NCBI RefSeq assembly: GCF_010726245.1
Contig: NZ_AP022561.1
Location: 744,001-808,000, forward strand
Origin: Mycolicibacterium aichiense
GTDB lineage: Bacteria > Actinomycetota > Actinomycetes > Mycobacteriales > Mycobacteriaceae
Direction: 5' to 3'
Length of the DNA: 64,000 nt
Shown: positions 17,034 through 25,721 of the stretch, in pieces
Numbering within the stretch: the first letter of the stretch is position 1
How the letters are laid out: the number at the start of each line of letters is the position of its first letter
The notes under the pieces: generated by a model
The model's input: only the letters and a program-made list of their open reading frames with translations
Databases searched by the model: none
Told to the model about the DNA's origin: nothing
Position numbers and translations under genes: made by a program

Positions 17034-18223
17034 CTCGCATCGCGCAGACCCTCGGCCTGACTGAGGTCCAGGCCGAAATCATCTCCACGGTCCGGCAATT
17101 CGTCGACAAGGAGATAATTCCGAACGCCCAGGAGCTCGAGCACGCCGACACCTACCCGCAGGCCATCGTCGATCAGATGCGGGAGATGGGTCTGTTCGGG
17201 CTGATGATCCCGGAGGAGTACGGCGGGCTGGGGGAGTCGTTGCTCACCTACGCGCTGTGCGTCGAGGAGCTGGCTCGCGGCTGGATGAGTGTGTCCGGGG
17301 TGATCAACACCCACTTCATCGTGGCCTACATGATCCGCCAGCACGGCACCGATGAGCAGAAGCAGCGTTTCCTGCCGAGGATGGCCACCGGCGAGATCCG
17401 CGGCGCGTTCTCGATGTCGGAGCCGGAGTTGGGCTCCGATGTCGCCGCGATCCGAACCAAGGCCAAGAACAACGGCGACGGCACGTACACCATCGACGGC
17501 CAGAAGATGTGGCTGACCAACGGCGGCAGCTCGACGCTGGTGGCGGCGCTGGTGCGCACCGACGAGGGAGCCGACAAGCCGCACCGTAACCTGACTGCGT
17601 TCTTGATCGAAAAGCCCTCCGGTTTCGGTGAAGTCGCACCGGGCCTGACGATCCCCGGCAAGCTCGACAAGCTCGGCTACAAGGGCATCGACACCACCGA
17701 ACTGATCTTCGACGGTTACCTCGCCAGCGCTGATGACGTTCTGGGCGCCAAGCCCGGGCAGGGCTTCTTCCAGATGATGGACGGTGTCGAGGTCGGCCGG
17801 GTCAACGTGTCGGCCCGCGCCTGCGGTGTCGGTATTCGCGCTTTCGAGTTGGCCGTCCGGTATGCCCAGCAGCGCAGCACGTTCGGCAAGCCGATCGCCG
17901 AGCATCAGGCCATCGCGTTCCAGCTGGCCGAGATGGCCACCAAAGTCGAGGCCGCACATCTGATGATGGTGAACGCCGCGCGGCTGAAGGATTCCGGAGA
18001 GCGCAACGACGTCGCGGCCGGGATGGCCAAGTATCTCGCCAGCGAGTTCTGCGCGGAGGTCACTCAGCAGAGCTTCCGCATCCACGGCGGCTACGGGTAC
18101 TCCAAGGAGTACGAGATCGAGCGGCTGATGCGTGACGCACCGTTCCTGCTCATCGGCGAGGGCACCAGCGAAATCCAGAAAAACATCATCAGCAAGCGGC
18201 TGCTCGCCGACTACCGGATCTGA
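17030..18223 (+). CDS. Acyl-CoA dehydrogenase (FadE)
   Basis: 397 residues with a full three-domain acyl-CoA dehydrogenase: EEYGGLGES early, AFSMSEPELGSDVAAI and KMWLTNGGSS in the beta domain, QQRSTFGKPIAEHQ in the C-terminal helices, IHGGYGYSKEYEIER, and IGEGTSEIQ with the catalytic Glu. It completes the dehydrogenase-thiolase module of this operon, although no enoyl-CoA hydratase is included, so a hydratase must come from elsewhere in the island. Confidence 0.93.
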   Translation: MTRIAQTLGLTEVQAEIISTVRQFVDKEIIPNAQELEHADTYPQAIVDQMREMGLFGLMIPEEYGGLGESLLTYALCVEELARGWMSVSGVINTHFIVAYMIRQHGTDEQKQRFLPRMATGEIRGAFSMSEPELGSDVAAIRTKAKNNGDGTYTIDGQKMWLTNGGSSTLVAALVRTDEGADKPHRNLTAFLIEKPSGFGEVAPGLTIPGKLDKLGYKGIDTTELIFDGYLASADDVLGAKPGQGFFQMMDGVEVGRVNVSARACGVGIRAFELAVRYAQQRSTFGKPIAEHQAIAFQLAEMATKVEAAHLMMVNAARLKDSGERNDVAAGMAKYLASEFCAEVTQQSFRIHGGYGYSKEYEIERLMRDAPFLLIGEGTSEIQKNIISKRLLADYRI

Positions 18224-18224
18224 G

Positions 18225-18908
18225 ATGAGCGCACCGGATTTCGTGCCGCGCCCGCAGCTGGCCGAGGACGTCGCGCGCTTCGTCCGGACCCGGATATTCA
18301 ACGGCACCTATCCTGCCGGCGAGTACATCCGGCTGGACCAGCTTGCCGCCGAGCTCGGTATCAGCGTCACGCCGGTCCGGGAAGCCCTCTTCGAGCTGCG
18401 CGGCGAAGGTCTGCTGGATCAGTTGCCGCGGCGCGGCTTCGTCGTGCTGCCGTTCACCGACCGCGACATCACCGATGTCTCGAACCTGCAGGCCTACGTC
18501 GGCGGTGAACTGGCCGCGCGGGCTGCGGTGAACATCACCGAGGACCAACTCGCGGTGTTGTCGGCGATCCACGACGAGCTGGTCGCCGCCTATGCCGCCG
18601 ACGATTCCCGCGCCGTTCGGCTCAACCATGAGTTCCATCGCGCCATCAACGTCGCGGCGCAGTCGCCCAAGCTTGCCCAGTTGATGTCTCAGATCACCCG
18701 GTACGCACCGGAATCGGTGTTCCCCACCATCGACGGCTGGCCGGCGAAGTCAGTGGCCGACCACGAGCGCATACTCGCCGCACTCAAGGCCCACGACGAG
18801 GAGCTGGCCCGCACCGCGATGTCGGACCACCTGGCGGCGGGAGCGGGACCGCTGATCGAGCATCTCGTCAAACAGGGTGTGGCGCAGCGATTTCAGACTA
18901 TGGAATAG
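18225..18908 (+). CDS. GntR-family regulator, FCD domain
   Basis: 227 residues. The winged helix occupies about 10-78 (LRLDQLAAELGISVTPVREALFELRGEGLL pattern, given in part), followed by an FCD all-helical effector domain (about 85-215) with HEFHRAIN and a later HERI. The FCD domain usually binds a metal and a carboxylic acid or acyl-CoA. It begins one base after the FadE stop, last in the 15079-18908 operon, and probably controls this operon and the divergent FadE/SDR pair through the palindrome at 15018. Confidence 0.88.
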   Translation: MSAPDFVPRPQLAEDVARFVRTRIFNGTYPAGEYIRLDQLAAELGISVTPVREALFELRGEGLLDQLPRRGFVVLPFTDRDITDVSNLQAYVGGELAARAAVNITEDQLAVLSAIHDELVAAYAADDSRAVRLNHEFHRAINVAAQSPKLAQLMSQITRYAPESVFPTIDGWPAKSVADHERILAALKAHDEELARTAMSDHLAAGAGPLIEHLVKQGVAQRFQTME

Positions 18909-19501
18909 TCCGGGCTGAGGGGGCCGCGTCCGGTGAGCGCGCACAGCAGCGCCTGGCTGTCGCCACGCCGCTGGGCGACGGCGACCGAGAGGGCAACGAT
19001 ACTGGCGGCGACCTCGGGCGGCAGAGCCTCGTGCGCGCCGATGGCGCGGGCCAGATCGATGCTGTGCACCCCGAGTTCGAAGATTCTCGTCGGTAGATAG
19101 TCCGAGAATCGCATCCCGCCTGCGATGGTGTCGATGATCCGATCGTCGGTGGCGAGCACCGCGGTCGCCCGGTCCTGCAGTTCGCGCAGCGTGTCCAGTG
19201 GACGCTCGCCGAGCGCCAGCCCGGCCTGCACGGCGCGCGCATCGATCTGCGAGGGGTCGGTCAGCATCGGGGCGATCACCAGGTAGTACTGAGCCGCGTC
19301 GGCGACCTCCACCCGGTCAGCCGGCCGCGACGAATAGTCGATGACGGTGGTGAACGATCGGCCGATGTGGCCGACCAGTGTTCGGACGCTCCAGGTTCCG
19401 AGCGCGGGCGAATCCCATTGGTCGGGCCTGATCTGCTCGGCCACCAACACGGCGTGGTCACCGGCCCGGCGGAACGTCTCGACATGCGCCTGCAGCGTCA
19501 T
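18893..19501 (-). CDS. DinB / maleylpyruvate isomerase N-terminal-like protein
   Basis: 202 residues of the DinB-like four-helix fold seen in mycothiol-dependent maleylpyruvate isomerases and many actinobacterial relatives. Markers are TWSVRTLVGHIGRSF, a central helix with MRFSDYLPTRIFELGVHSIDL (given in part), and a C-terminal helix; the two His residues could bind metal. It overlaps the GntR gene tail to tail by 16 bases. Possible roles are a mycothiol-dependent isomerase or detoxification step. No specific reaction can be assigned. Confidence 0.7.
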   Translation of the reverse strand: MTLQAHVETFRRAGDHAVLVAEQIRPDQWDSPALGTWSVRTLVGHIGRSFTTVIDYSSRPADRVEVADAAQYYLVIAPMLTDPSQIDARAVQAGLALGERPLDTLRELQDRATAVLATDDRIIDTIAGGMRFSDYLPTRIFELGVHSIDLARAIGAHEALPPEVAASIVALSVAVAQRRGDSQALLCALTGRGPLSPDYSIV

Positions 19502-19521
19502 GGACCTAGAAGTTACGCCTG

Positions 19522-21009
19522 TCAGCTCAGCAGCTCACGCAGGCGGTGCACGTCGATCTTGCCGCTGGACATCAGTGGCAGCTGGTCGGGAGTCAGTGCC
19601 ACGATGCGTCGCGGGATCTTGTACGACGACAGTTCGGTCTTGAGACTGTCGCGCAGCGCATCGGCGTCAAAAGCGCCGGCATCCGCGGTGACCACCGCGG
19701 CGGCGACGATCTGGCCGCGTGCCGGATCGGCGACGCCGATCACGTGGGCGAGCAGGCCGCCGGTCACGTGGGCGATCGCCTTCTCCACCTCGGCCGGAAA
19801 GACATTGGCGCCAGCGGTTTTGATCATCGATCCGCGCCTGCCCAGGAAGTAGAAGAAGCCATCGGCGTCGGTGCGCACCAGATCGCCGGTGTGAAACCAT
19901 CCGTCGGGGTCGAAGCACTCGTCGCGGCTGCGCTTGTAGTAGCCCTGCATGAGATACCGGCCGCGGATCCACAGCTCGCCGTCGACGATCGTGGTTTCGA
20001 AACCGGGTGCGGGTTTACCGAACGACCCGCGGCGGTGTTCGGGCTGATCGGTCTCGTCCGCGCTGAGCAACAGCACACTGCCGGCCTCGCTCAGGCCCAG
20101 CATGTTGTGCCGCGGTTCCGGATCGCGGGGCCGGACATCGGCAGCCATGATCGGATAAAGGTTGCCACGCCGCATCGACGACAGATCTCGCCGCGCAAAG
20201 CTCTCATGACGCGCCAGATGCGCGATGCCGGCCACGAATCCGTTGGTGATCGTTGGCCGCACATCCTCGAGCAGATCGAGAACGTCGCCGGCATCGGTGG
20301 CGTTGGAACACACCAGCGTCGCACCCGCGACCATCGTCGCCAGCAGACCGAAGCCGAAACCTCCGATCCAGAAGAACGGTGAGTTGCAGAACAGGACGTC
20401 CTGCGCGGTCAGACCGCGAATCTCGTTGAGGTTGCGCTGATGTCCCAGCAGCGCCTCGTGGGTGTGCACCACACCCTTCGCGGCTCCGGTGGATCCCGAT
20501 GTGTAGACGATCACCAGCGGGTCGCAGCCGTCGACGTCTCCGTCGTCGGCTGTCTGCTCGGCCACCGCGGTGATGTCAGTGCCGAACACGACATGCCGCA
20601 GCAGCGGCGCGGTCACGTCCCGGAGCCGGGCGGCGTAGTCGTGGCCGCGGAAAGAAGCTGCGGTGAGTAGGATCTCGGTGTCGCTGTGGACCAGCTGGGT
20701 TTGGAGTTCGGCACCGGTCGAGAAGGTGGAGAACGGCACGACGACGCAGCCGATCCGCGCTGCGGCGAGCATCGCGACCACGAACTGCGCGCCGTTGGGA
20801 TACAGCACTCCGACGTGGCTGCCCTTGCCCGCGCCCAGGGCAACCAATCCGCGGGCCAGCCCGGCGGAGCGTTGCTCGGCCTCGCGGTAGGTGAGCCGCT
20901 CGGCATCGCACACCAGCAGCAGATGGTCGCCGCGTGCGGCGGCCTGATGGCGCAGCAGCCGTCCGACGGTGTCAGTGGTCACGGCCGGCGAAGTGTTGCC
21001 GAACCGCAC
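19522..21009 (-). CDS. Acyl-CoA ligase, class I adenylate-forming (FadD-like)
   Basis: 495 residues. The AMP-binding signature is VYTSGSTGAAKGVVHTH, the motif ending GYYKRSRDECFDPDGWFHTGD marks the hinge region (given in part), and SSGKID near the C-terminus holds the catalytic Lys. It activates a carboxylic acid to an acyl-AMP and then to a CoA thioester. GTG at 21009 overlaps the preceding ligase by 38 bases; a GTG at 20982 would reduce this to 11. It is last of a five-gene operon with three enoyl-CoA hydratases and another ligase. Confidence 0.9.
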   Translation of the reverse strand: MRFGNTSPAVTTDTVGRLLRHQAAARGDHLLLVCDAERLTYREAEQRSAGLARGLVALGAGKGSHVGVLYPNGAQFVVAMLAAARIGCVVVPFSTFSTGAELQTQLVHSDTEILLTAASFRGHDYAARLRDVTAPLLRHVVFGTDITAVAEQTADDGDVDGCDPLVIVYTSGSTGAAKGVVHTHEALLGHQRNLNEIRGLTAQDVLFCNSPFFWIGGFGFGLLATMVAGATLVCSNATDAGDVLDLLEDVRPTITNGFVAGIAHLARHESFARRDLSSMRRGNLYPIMAADVRPRDPEPRHNMLGLSEAGSVLLLSADETDQPEHRRGSFGKPAPGFETTIVDGELWIRGRYLMQGYYKRSRDECFDPDGWFHTGDLVRTDADGFFYFLGRRGSMIKTAGANVFPAEVEKAIAHVTGGLLAHVIGVADPARGQIVAAAVVTADAGAFDADALRDSLKTELSSYKIPRRIVALTPDQLPLMSSGKIDVHRLRELLS

Positions 21010-22423
21010 TCAGATCCGCCTTGCCCGACGGTGTACGCGGGATCGCCTCGACTATCGCGATCTCCGACGGGATTTCGTAGGGCGCCAGCCGGTTCCGCAG
21101 GTACTCGACCAGCTCCGCATCGGTGACCGACTCTCCGTTGCGCAGCTCGATCATCGCGACCGGTGTCTCACCGAGACGTTCGTCGGCCCTGCCCACCACC
21201 GATGCGCCGAGTACGGCGGGGTGGGTCTCCAGTGCCGCGCGGACGTCGTCGGGCAGCACCTTGAAGCCGCCTCGGATGATGGCCTGATCGGCCCTGCCCA
21301 GGATCCACAGGAACCCGTCGGCGTCGATGCGCGCCAGGTCGGTGGTGCGCACCCACGGGGCGTCGCGGCCGAATTGCCCGGGCTTGACCTCCAACAGTCC
21401 GGCCTGGCCCGAGCCCAGCGCTACCCCGTCATCGGACACCACCCGCAGCTCGGCGCCCAGGCTGGCCCGGCCGACGCTGCCGCGCTTGGACTCCCAGTAC
21501 TTCCGGTGATCGGCCAGCGTCCAGCCGGCCACACCACCACCGAATTCGGTTGCCGCATAGGACGTCAGCACCGGGATGCCGAACTTCTCGAAGAAGGCGT
21601 CAGCGTCCTCGGCCGACAACGGTGCCGTCCCGGACGTGACCGCGCGCACCCCGGCGAGGTCGCCGGGACCGAGGTCGGACTGCAGCACCATCCGTAGCGC
21701 CGCAGGCACCAGCGACACCGCTTTGGGTGAGTAGCGGCGCACCGCGGCGGCCCAGGAAGCCAGTTCGAAGCGTGGCAGCAAAACGAACGGCCGCGCCTCG
21801 CAGATACATTGCAGCACCCGATACACCCCGCCGATGTGCACCAGCGGCGCATTGACGATCGCGACGCTGCCGGAAACCGCCGTCGGTGCGGGAGTGGTGG
21901 TGAAGTCCGTGCCGATCACCGAGACCGCCAGCATGTCGTAGGTGAGGTCCACGCGTTTGGGTGGTCCGGTGGTGCCGCTGGTCAGCATTCGGACCGCCAC
22001 CTGTCCCGAGCCGGGATCGGTGGGCGCTCCGGGCCGGATCCGCGGAGCGGCGTCGCCATTGCCGATCGACACCACCGTGGTGGTATCGGCCGGTTGTACC
22101 AGCAGCGTGATGTCGTCGTCGGTGCCGACGATCACCGGCAGGGTCAACGTGGCGATATCGGCCCTGATCCGCTCGTCGCCACGCGACGGGTTGATGACGA
22201 CGACGCAGCCGCCGGCCGCGAGCACCCCGAGCAGTGCGGCCACATGAGCGGGGCTGTTGCGCAGCAGGATTCCCACGTCGGTGCCGGGTCGCACGACCGA
22301 GGCGATTCGCCCACTCGCGTCCGCGAGCTGCCGCCAGGTGTACCAGTGGCCGTCGTATTCGATCGCGCGGGCCTCGGGGTCCAGCCCCAGGACGTCGCTG
22401 ATCCGGCGGCTCAGCGCGTGCAT
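20972..22423 (-). CDS. Acyl-CoA ligase, class I adenylate-forming (FadD-like), divergent P-loop
   Basis: 483 residues. The signature is MLTSGTTGPPKRVDLTYD, where Arg-Val-Asp replaces the common Gly-Val, and TPSGKADL carries the C-terminal Lys. TDLARIDADGFLWILGR is the hinge. It lies head to tail with a second ligase and shares TAATG with the upstream enoyl-CoA hydratase. Two different ligases in one operon suggest that two acids, or an acid before and after chain shortening, are activated. Confidence 0.88.
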   Translation of the reverse strand: MHALSRRISDVLGLDPEARAIEYDGHWYTWRQLADASGRIASVVRPGTDVGILLRNSPAHVAALLGVLAAGGCVVVINPSRGDERIRADIATLTLPVIVGTDDDITLLVQPADTTTVVSIGNGDAAPRIRPGAPTDPGSGQVAVRMLTSGTTGPPKRVDLTYDMLAVSVIGTDFTTTPAPTAVSGSVAIVNAPLVHIGGVYRVLQCICEARPFVLLPRFELASWAAAVRRYSPKAVSLVPAALRMVLQSDLGPGDLAGVRAVTSGTAPLSAEDADAFFEKFGIPVLTSYAATEFGGGVAGWTLADHRKYWESKRGSVGRASLGAELRVVSDDGVALGSGQAGLLEVKPGQFGRDAPWVRTTDLARIDADGFLWILGRADQAIIRGGFKVLPDDVRAALETHPAVLGASVVGRADERLGETPVAMIELRNGESVTDAELVEYLRNRLAPYEIPSEIAIVEAIPRTPSGKADLSAVRQHFAGRDH

Positions 22424-23208
22424 TACCGCACCTTCGGAACGATCCGGGTCTTCTCCTGCTCGGCCAGCTCGGCCTGACCCAATGGATTGCCCAGCCGGGT
22501 GTAGATCAGGTTCTGCTCCATGGCCGCGCGATACGGCTTGTCCAGTGACTCCCAGATCGCCTTGACCGTCCCCTGGGTGGCCGACGGTGGCTTGGCGGCG
22601 ATGGTGGCGGCGATCTCGTGGGCCCGCGACCAGAGATCGTCGGGCTTGACGACCTCTGACACCAGACCGATGCGCAGTGCGGTGTCGGCGCTGACCCGTT
22701 CGTCATTGCCCATCAGTGCGATTCGAAGTGACTCACCGAGCCCGATCTTGCGCATCAGGCCGATCGGCTCGAGCGCACACACCAGGCCCGCGCTGACATG
22801 GGAGTCGAAGAATGTCGCATCCTGCGAGCAGATCACCACGTCGGACTCGTTGACGAAGTAGAACGCCCCCGCGGTGCACATGCCGTGCACCGCACACACG
22901 ACGGGCTTCCACATCTTCTGCCACTTCGGGCTGAGCAGTTCGCCCGGATCCTCGTGATTCCACACATTCTGCGGCTGGCCGTACGGAGTCTTGATGTCCA
23001 ATCCGGCGCTGAAGGCGCGTTCGCCGGCGGCGCGCAGGACCACCGCGTTGATGGCGTTGTCGTTCTTCACGATTCGCCATGCGGCGGCGACTTCTTCGCA
23101 CATGGTGCGGTTGAACGCATTGAGCTGGTCGGGTCGGTTCAGCGTGATGGTGGCGACGTGGTCGATCCGGTCGAAGTCGAGCAGGATGGTCTCGAACGCG
23201 GCGGTCAT
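22423..23208 (-). CDS. Enoyl-CoA hydratase/isomerase family (EchA-like)
   Basis: 261 residues of the crotonase family. AFSAGLDIKTPYG contributes one oxyanion amide, and VCAVHGMCTAGAFYFVNESD is the second (given in part), with Thr-Ala in place of the usual Gly-Gly. The standard catalytic Glu positions are not obvious, so hydratase, isomerase or C-C hydrolase activity is open. I chose the ATG at 23208, which overlaps the upstream stop as ATGA. Middle gene of the minus-strand operon. Confidence 0.87.
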   Translation of the reverse strand: MTAAFETILLDFDRIDHVATITLNRPDQLNAFNRTMCEEVAAAWRIVKNDNAINAVVLRAAGERAFSAGLDIKTPYGQPQNVWNHEDPGELLSPKWQKMWKPVVCAVHGMCTAGAFYFVNESDVVICSQDATFFDSHVSAGLVCALEPIGLMRKIGLGESLRIALMGNDERVSADTALRIGLVSEVVKPDDLWSRAHEIAATIAAKPPSATQGTVKAIWESLDKPYRAAMEQNLIYTRLGNPLGQAELAEQEKTRIVPKVR

Positions 23209-24017
23209 CGGCATTGCCATTCGGGTTCGCGTTTCTCGACGAAGGCCCTGGGTCCTTCGAGCGAGTCCTCGGTGTGCAGGTTCCGTTCCCGGAAGGCTTC
23301 GGCGAGCATCTCGGCCTCGTGCATCGGGATCTCCCGTCCCTTGATGATCGCCAAGCGGGTGCCGCGAACCGCCAGCGGTGCATTACGTGTCACGATCTCG
23401 GCGATTTCGTGAGCCCGTTCGACAAGCCGGTCATGTTGGACGATCTCGGTGATCAGTCCGAGCTCGTAGGCACGGGCAGCGTCCATGCGCTCATGCTTAC
23501 CCATCATCGCCATCCGCAACGCCACCGTGCGGGGCAACACCCGGGACAGCCGGACCATCTCGCGGCCCGCCACCAGACCGATCGACACGTGCGGGTCGAA
23601 GAATGTCGCCCTGTCCGAGGCGATCACGATGTCACCGGTGGTCACCCAGTCCAGGCCTGCGCCACAACAGATCCCGTTGATCGCCACGATCACCGGCTTG
23701 GCCATCCGCCGGAACGGCGGGGTGCCTTCCTGCGGTGCCTCCCACTGGTCGTAGGTGGACAGATAGGGCCGCTCGTCGATTACCTTGCCGTCTTCGGGAA
23801 TCTCCTTGACGTCGGCTCCGGTACAGAACGCGCGCCCGGTGCCGGTCACGATCGACAACCAGACCTTGTCGTCGTTCTCCGCCCGGTCGTAGGCGCTGCG
23901 CAGTTCGGTGATCATGTGTGGGCTCAGCGCATTGAGCGCCTCGGGCCGGTTCAACGTGATCGTTGCCGTGTGGCCGGTGACCTCGTAGCCGATGGTGGCA
24001 TACGACTGTGCCGACAT
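23205..24017 (-). CDS. Enoyl-CoA hydratase/isomerase family (EchA-like)
   Basis: 270-residue crotonase: TITLNRPEALNALS at the N-terminus, AFCTGADVKEI for the first oxyanion loop, and INGICCGAGLDWVTTGDIV for the second, with Cys-Cys-Gly-Ala-Gly. A TFFDPHVSIGLVAGREMVRL segment follows, similar to the downstream paralogue, which suggests the two arose by duplication. GAGGAAG lies five bases before the ATG. Part of the 24847-19522 operon. Confidence 0.88.
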   Translation of the reverse strand: MSAQSYATIGYEVTGHTATITLNRPEALNALSPHMITELRSAYDRAENDDKVWLSIVTGTGRAFCTGADVKEIPEDGKVIDERPYLSTYDQWEAPQEGTPPFRRMAKPVIVAINGICCGAGLDWVTTGDIVIASDRATFFDPHVSIGLVAGREMVRLSRVLPRTVALRMAMMGKHERMDAARAYELGLITEIVQHDRLVERAHEIAEIVTRNAPLAVRGTRLAIIKGREIPMHEAEMLAEAFRERNLHTEDSLEGPRAFVEKREPEWQCR

Positions 24018-24034
24018 CAGTGCTTCCTCATCTC

Positions 24035-24847
24035 TCATCGCCCGGTGAAGCCGGGTGCGCGCTTGTCCCGAAATGCCGCCAGACCCTCTTTGAAATCCGA
24101 TGTCCGGCAGGATAGTTCGAGGTTGAACAACTCCTGGGTCATGGCCTGGTTGAGCGTTGAATGCTGGCTGTGGTTGATGGCCTGCTTGGCCAGACCGATC
24201 GCGACCGTCGGGCCGGATGCCAGCCGGTCCAGCAGGTCGGCCACTGTGGCGTCGAGGTCGGACCCGTCGACGCTGCGGTGGATCAGGCCCCACTGCGCGG
24301 CTGTCGCGGCCTCGACCTTCTCACCGAGCAGCAGCATCTCCTTGGCGCGGGCGACACCCACCAGCCGCGGCAACAGCCACGTCGCGCCGGAGTCCGGACT
24401 GAAGCCGCGAGCCACGAACGGTTCCCAGAACACGGCATCGGCGGCCGCCACGGTGAAGTCGGCCGCCAGCGCCAGGTTGCAGCCCATGCCTGCAGCCCAG
24501 CCGCGGACCGTGCACACGACGGGCAGGTGCAATGTGTGGATGAGTTCGATCGCGCGGTGCGCGGTGTGCGGGATGCGGCGGACGAGGTCGCCGGTCCGTG
24601 GGCGCCGCCCGCCGGTGTTGGAGCCGACCCAGTCCACTCCCGCACAGAAGTCCGGCCCGGCACCGCTCAGATGCACCGCGCGCAACTCGTCGTCACTGGC
24701 GGCGGCGACCAGTGCGTTGTTCAGGGAGTCGATCATGCTGGGGCTCAGGGAATTACGGCGCCCTGGTCGATCGAGCAGGATGTGCAGCACCGCGCCGTCG
24801 CGTGATGCGGTCACTATTCCGTCGGCCGATCGGGCCTCGTCACCCAC
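24035..24847 (-). CDS. Enoyl-CoA hydratase/isomerase family (EchA-like)
   Basis: 270-residue crotonase, first in its operon. HILLDRPGRRNSLSPSM, DFCAGVDWVGSN and VRGWAAGMGCNLALAADFTV are the family segments, the last with an Ala-Gly-Met-Gly oxyanion loop. The GTG at 24847 has GGAG six bases upstream; longer readings would run through the operator at 24892. It is divergent from the GntR gene at 24938. Confidence 0.87.
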   Translation of the reverse strand: MGDEARSADGIVTASRDGAVLHILLDRPGRRNSLSPSMIDSLNNALVAAASDDELRAVHLSGAGPDFCAGVDWVGSNTGGRRPRTGDLVRRIPHTAHRAIELIHTLHLPVVCTVRGWAAGMGCNLALAADFTVAAADAVFWEPFVARGFSPDSGATWLLPRLVGVARAKEMLLLGEKVEAATAAQWGLIHRSVDGSDLDATVADLLDRLASGPTVAIGLAKQAINHSQHSTLNQAMTQELFNLELSCRTSDFKEGLAAFRDKRAPGFTGR

Positions 24848-24891
24848 CGAAAACTCCGCCCTTCGCGACTTTACGGATAGCCCAACAGTAG

Positions 24892-24913
24892 TGCTATCTT
24901 GTAGAAGATAGCA
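24892..24913. promoter_or_regulatory. Operator-like palindrome between the hydratase operon and the FadR-like gene
   Basis: TGCTATCTT and AAGATAGCA are exact complements around GTAG (9-4-9). Each arm includes TATCTT, a TAnnnT -10 element directed outward, giving starts near 24907 (plus) and 24898 (minus). It is the obvious binding site for the adjacent GntR regulator. Confidence 0.65.
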
Positions 24914-24937
24914 AGGATGGCATGGCGAGGGGAGTCG

Positions 24938-25711
24938 ATGGCAGCCGTTCCGCGTATTCGCCAGCCTCGCGTCGCCGAGATCGTCGCGTCGCGGCTGCGC
25001 GATGACATTCTCTCCGGCCGGCTGCGGGAAGGTGACGTCCTGCCGTCCCAGGAAAGCCTGTTCACCGAGTTCGGCGTCAGCCCGCCCGCGCTGCGCGAGG
25101 CGATCCATATCCTCGAGGTCGACGGTCTGGTGTCGGTGCGGCGGGGCAACGTAGGCGGTGCCGTGGTGCATCTGCCGTCTGCCGACCGCACCGCCCACAT
25201 GATCAGCATGGTGCTGCAGTCACGGTCGTCCACGCCGGCCGACGTCAGCGGTGCGCTGATGCATCTGGAGCCGATCTGCGCGGGGATGTGTGCCGCCCGG
25301 GAAGACCGCTTGAGCGAGGTCGTTCCGTTTCTGCAGGCCGAAATCGACCGTCAGGAAGAACAATTCGAGGACACCTCGCAGTACGTTCCCAATGCACGCC
25401 GTTTCCACGAGGCGCTGGTGTCCCGATGCGGCAATGAGCCGATGATTCTGCTGATCGGATCGCTCGAGCTGATCTGGTCGGCCCACGAGTCCTCGGTGTG
25501 GAGCGACGAACCGGACCCGATGCGGCACAAGACCATGCGGGCCGCGCTTGGCGACCATCAGAAGATGCTGACCGCGATCCGCGACGGCAACGCCGATCGG
25601 GCGGTGCGGCTTGCCCAGGATCATCTGGCCGCCGCGCGCCGCAACACCCTGGCCTTCGGCCGGGACAGAACCATTGAGGCCAAGCTCATTTCGAATCCGG
25701 ACTCCAGATGA
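24938..25711 (+). CDS. FadR-type GntR regulator (FCD domain)
   Basis: 257 residues. The winged helix (about 8-78) reads LPSQESLFTEFGVSPPALREA followed by a wing rich in Arg and Gly, and the FCD domain follows with ARRFHEALV and a later GDHQKML, which give His/Asp positions for a metal. Of two close ATG codons, 24938 has AGGGG at a better distance than 24917. It probably represses its own gene and the divergent hydratase/ligase operon through the 9-4-9 palindrome, with an acyl-CoA or acid as inducer. The enoyl-CoA hydratase gene at 25722 follows ten bases later. Confidence 0.88.
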   Translation: MAAVPRIRQPRVAEIVASRLRDDILSGRLREGDVLPSQESLFTEFGVSPPALREAIHILEVDGLVSVRRGNVGGAVVHLPSADRTAHMISMVLQSRSSTPADVSGALMHLEPICAGMCAAREDRLSEVVPFLQAEIDRQEEQFEDTSQYVPNARRFHEALVSRCGNEPMILLIGSLELIWSAHESSVWSDEPDPMRHKTMRAALGDHQKMLTAIRDGNADRAVRLAQDHLAAARRNTLAFGRDRTIEAKLISNPDSR

Positions 25712-25721
25712 GGAATCGACC

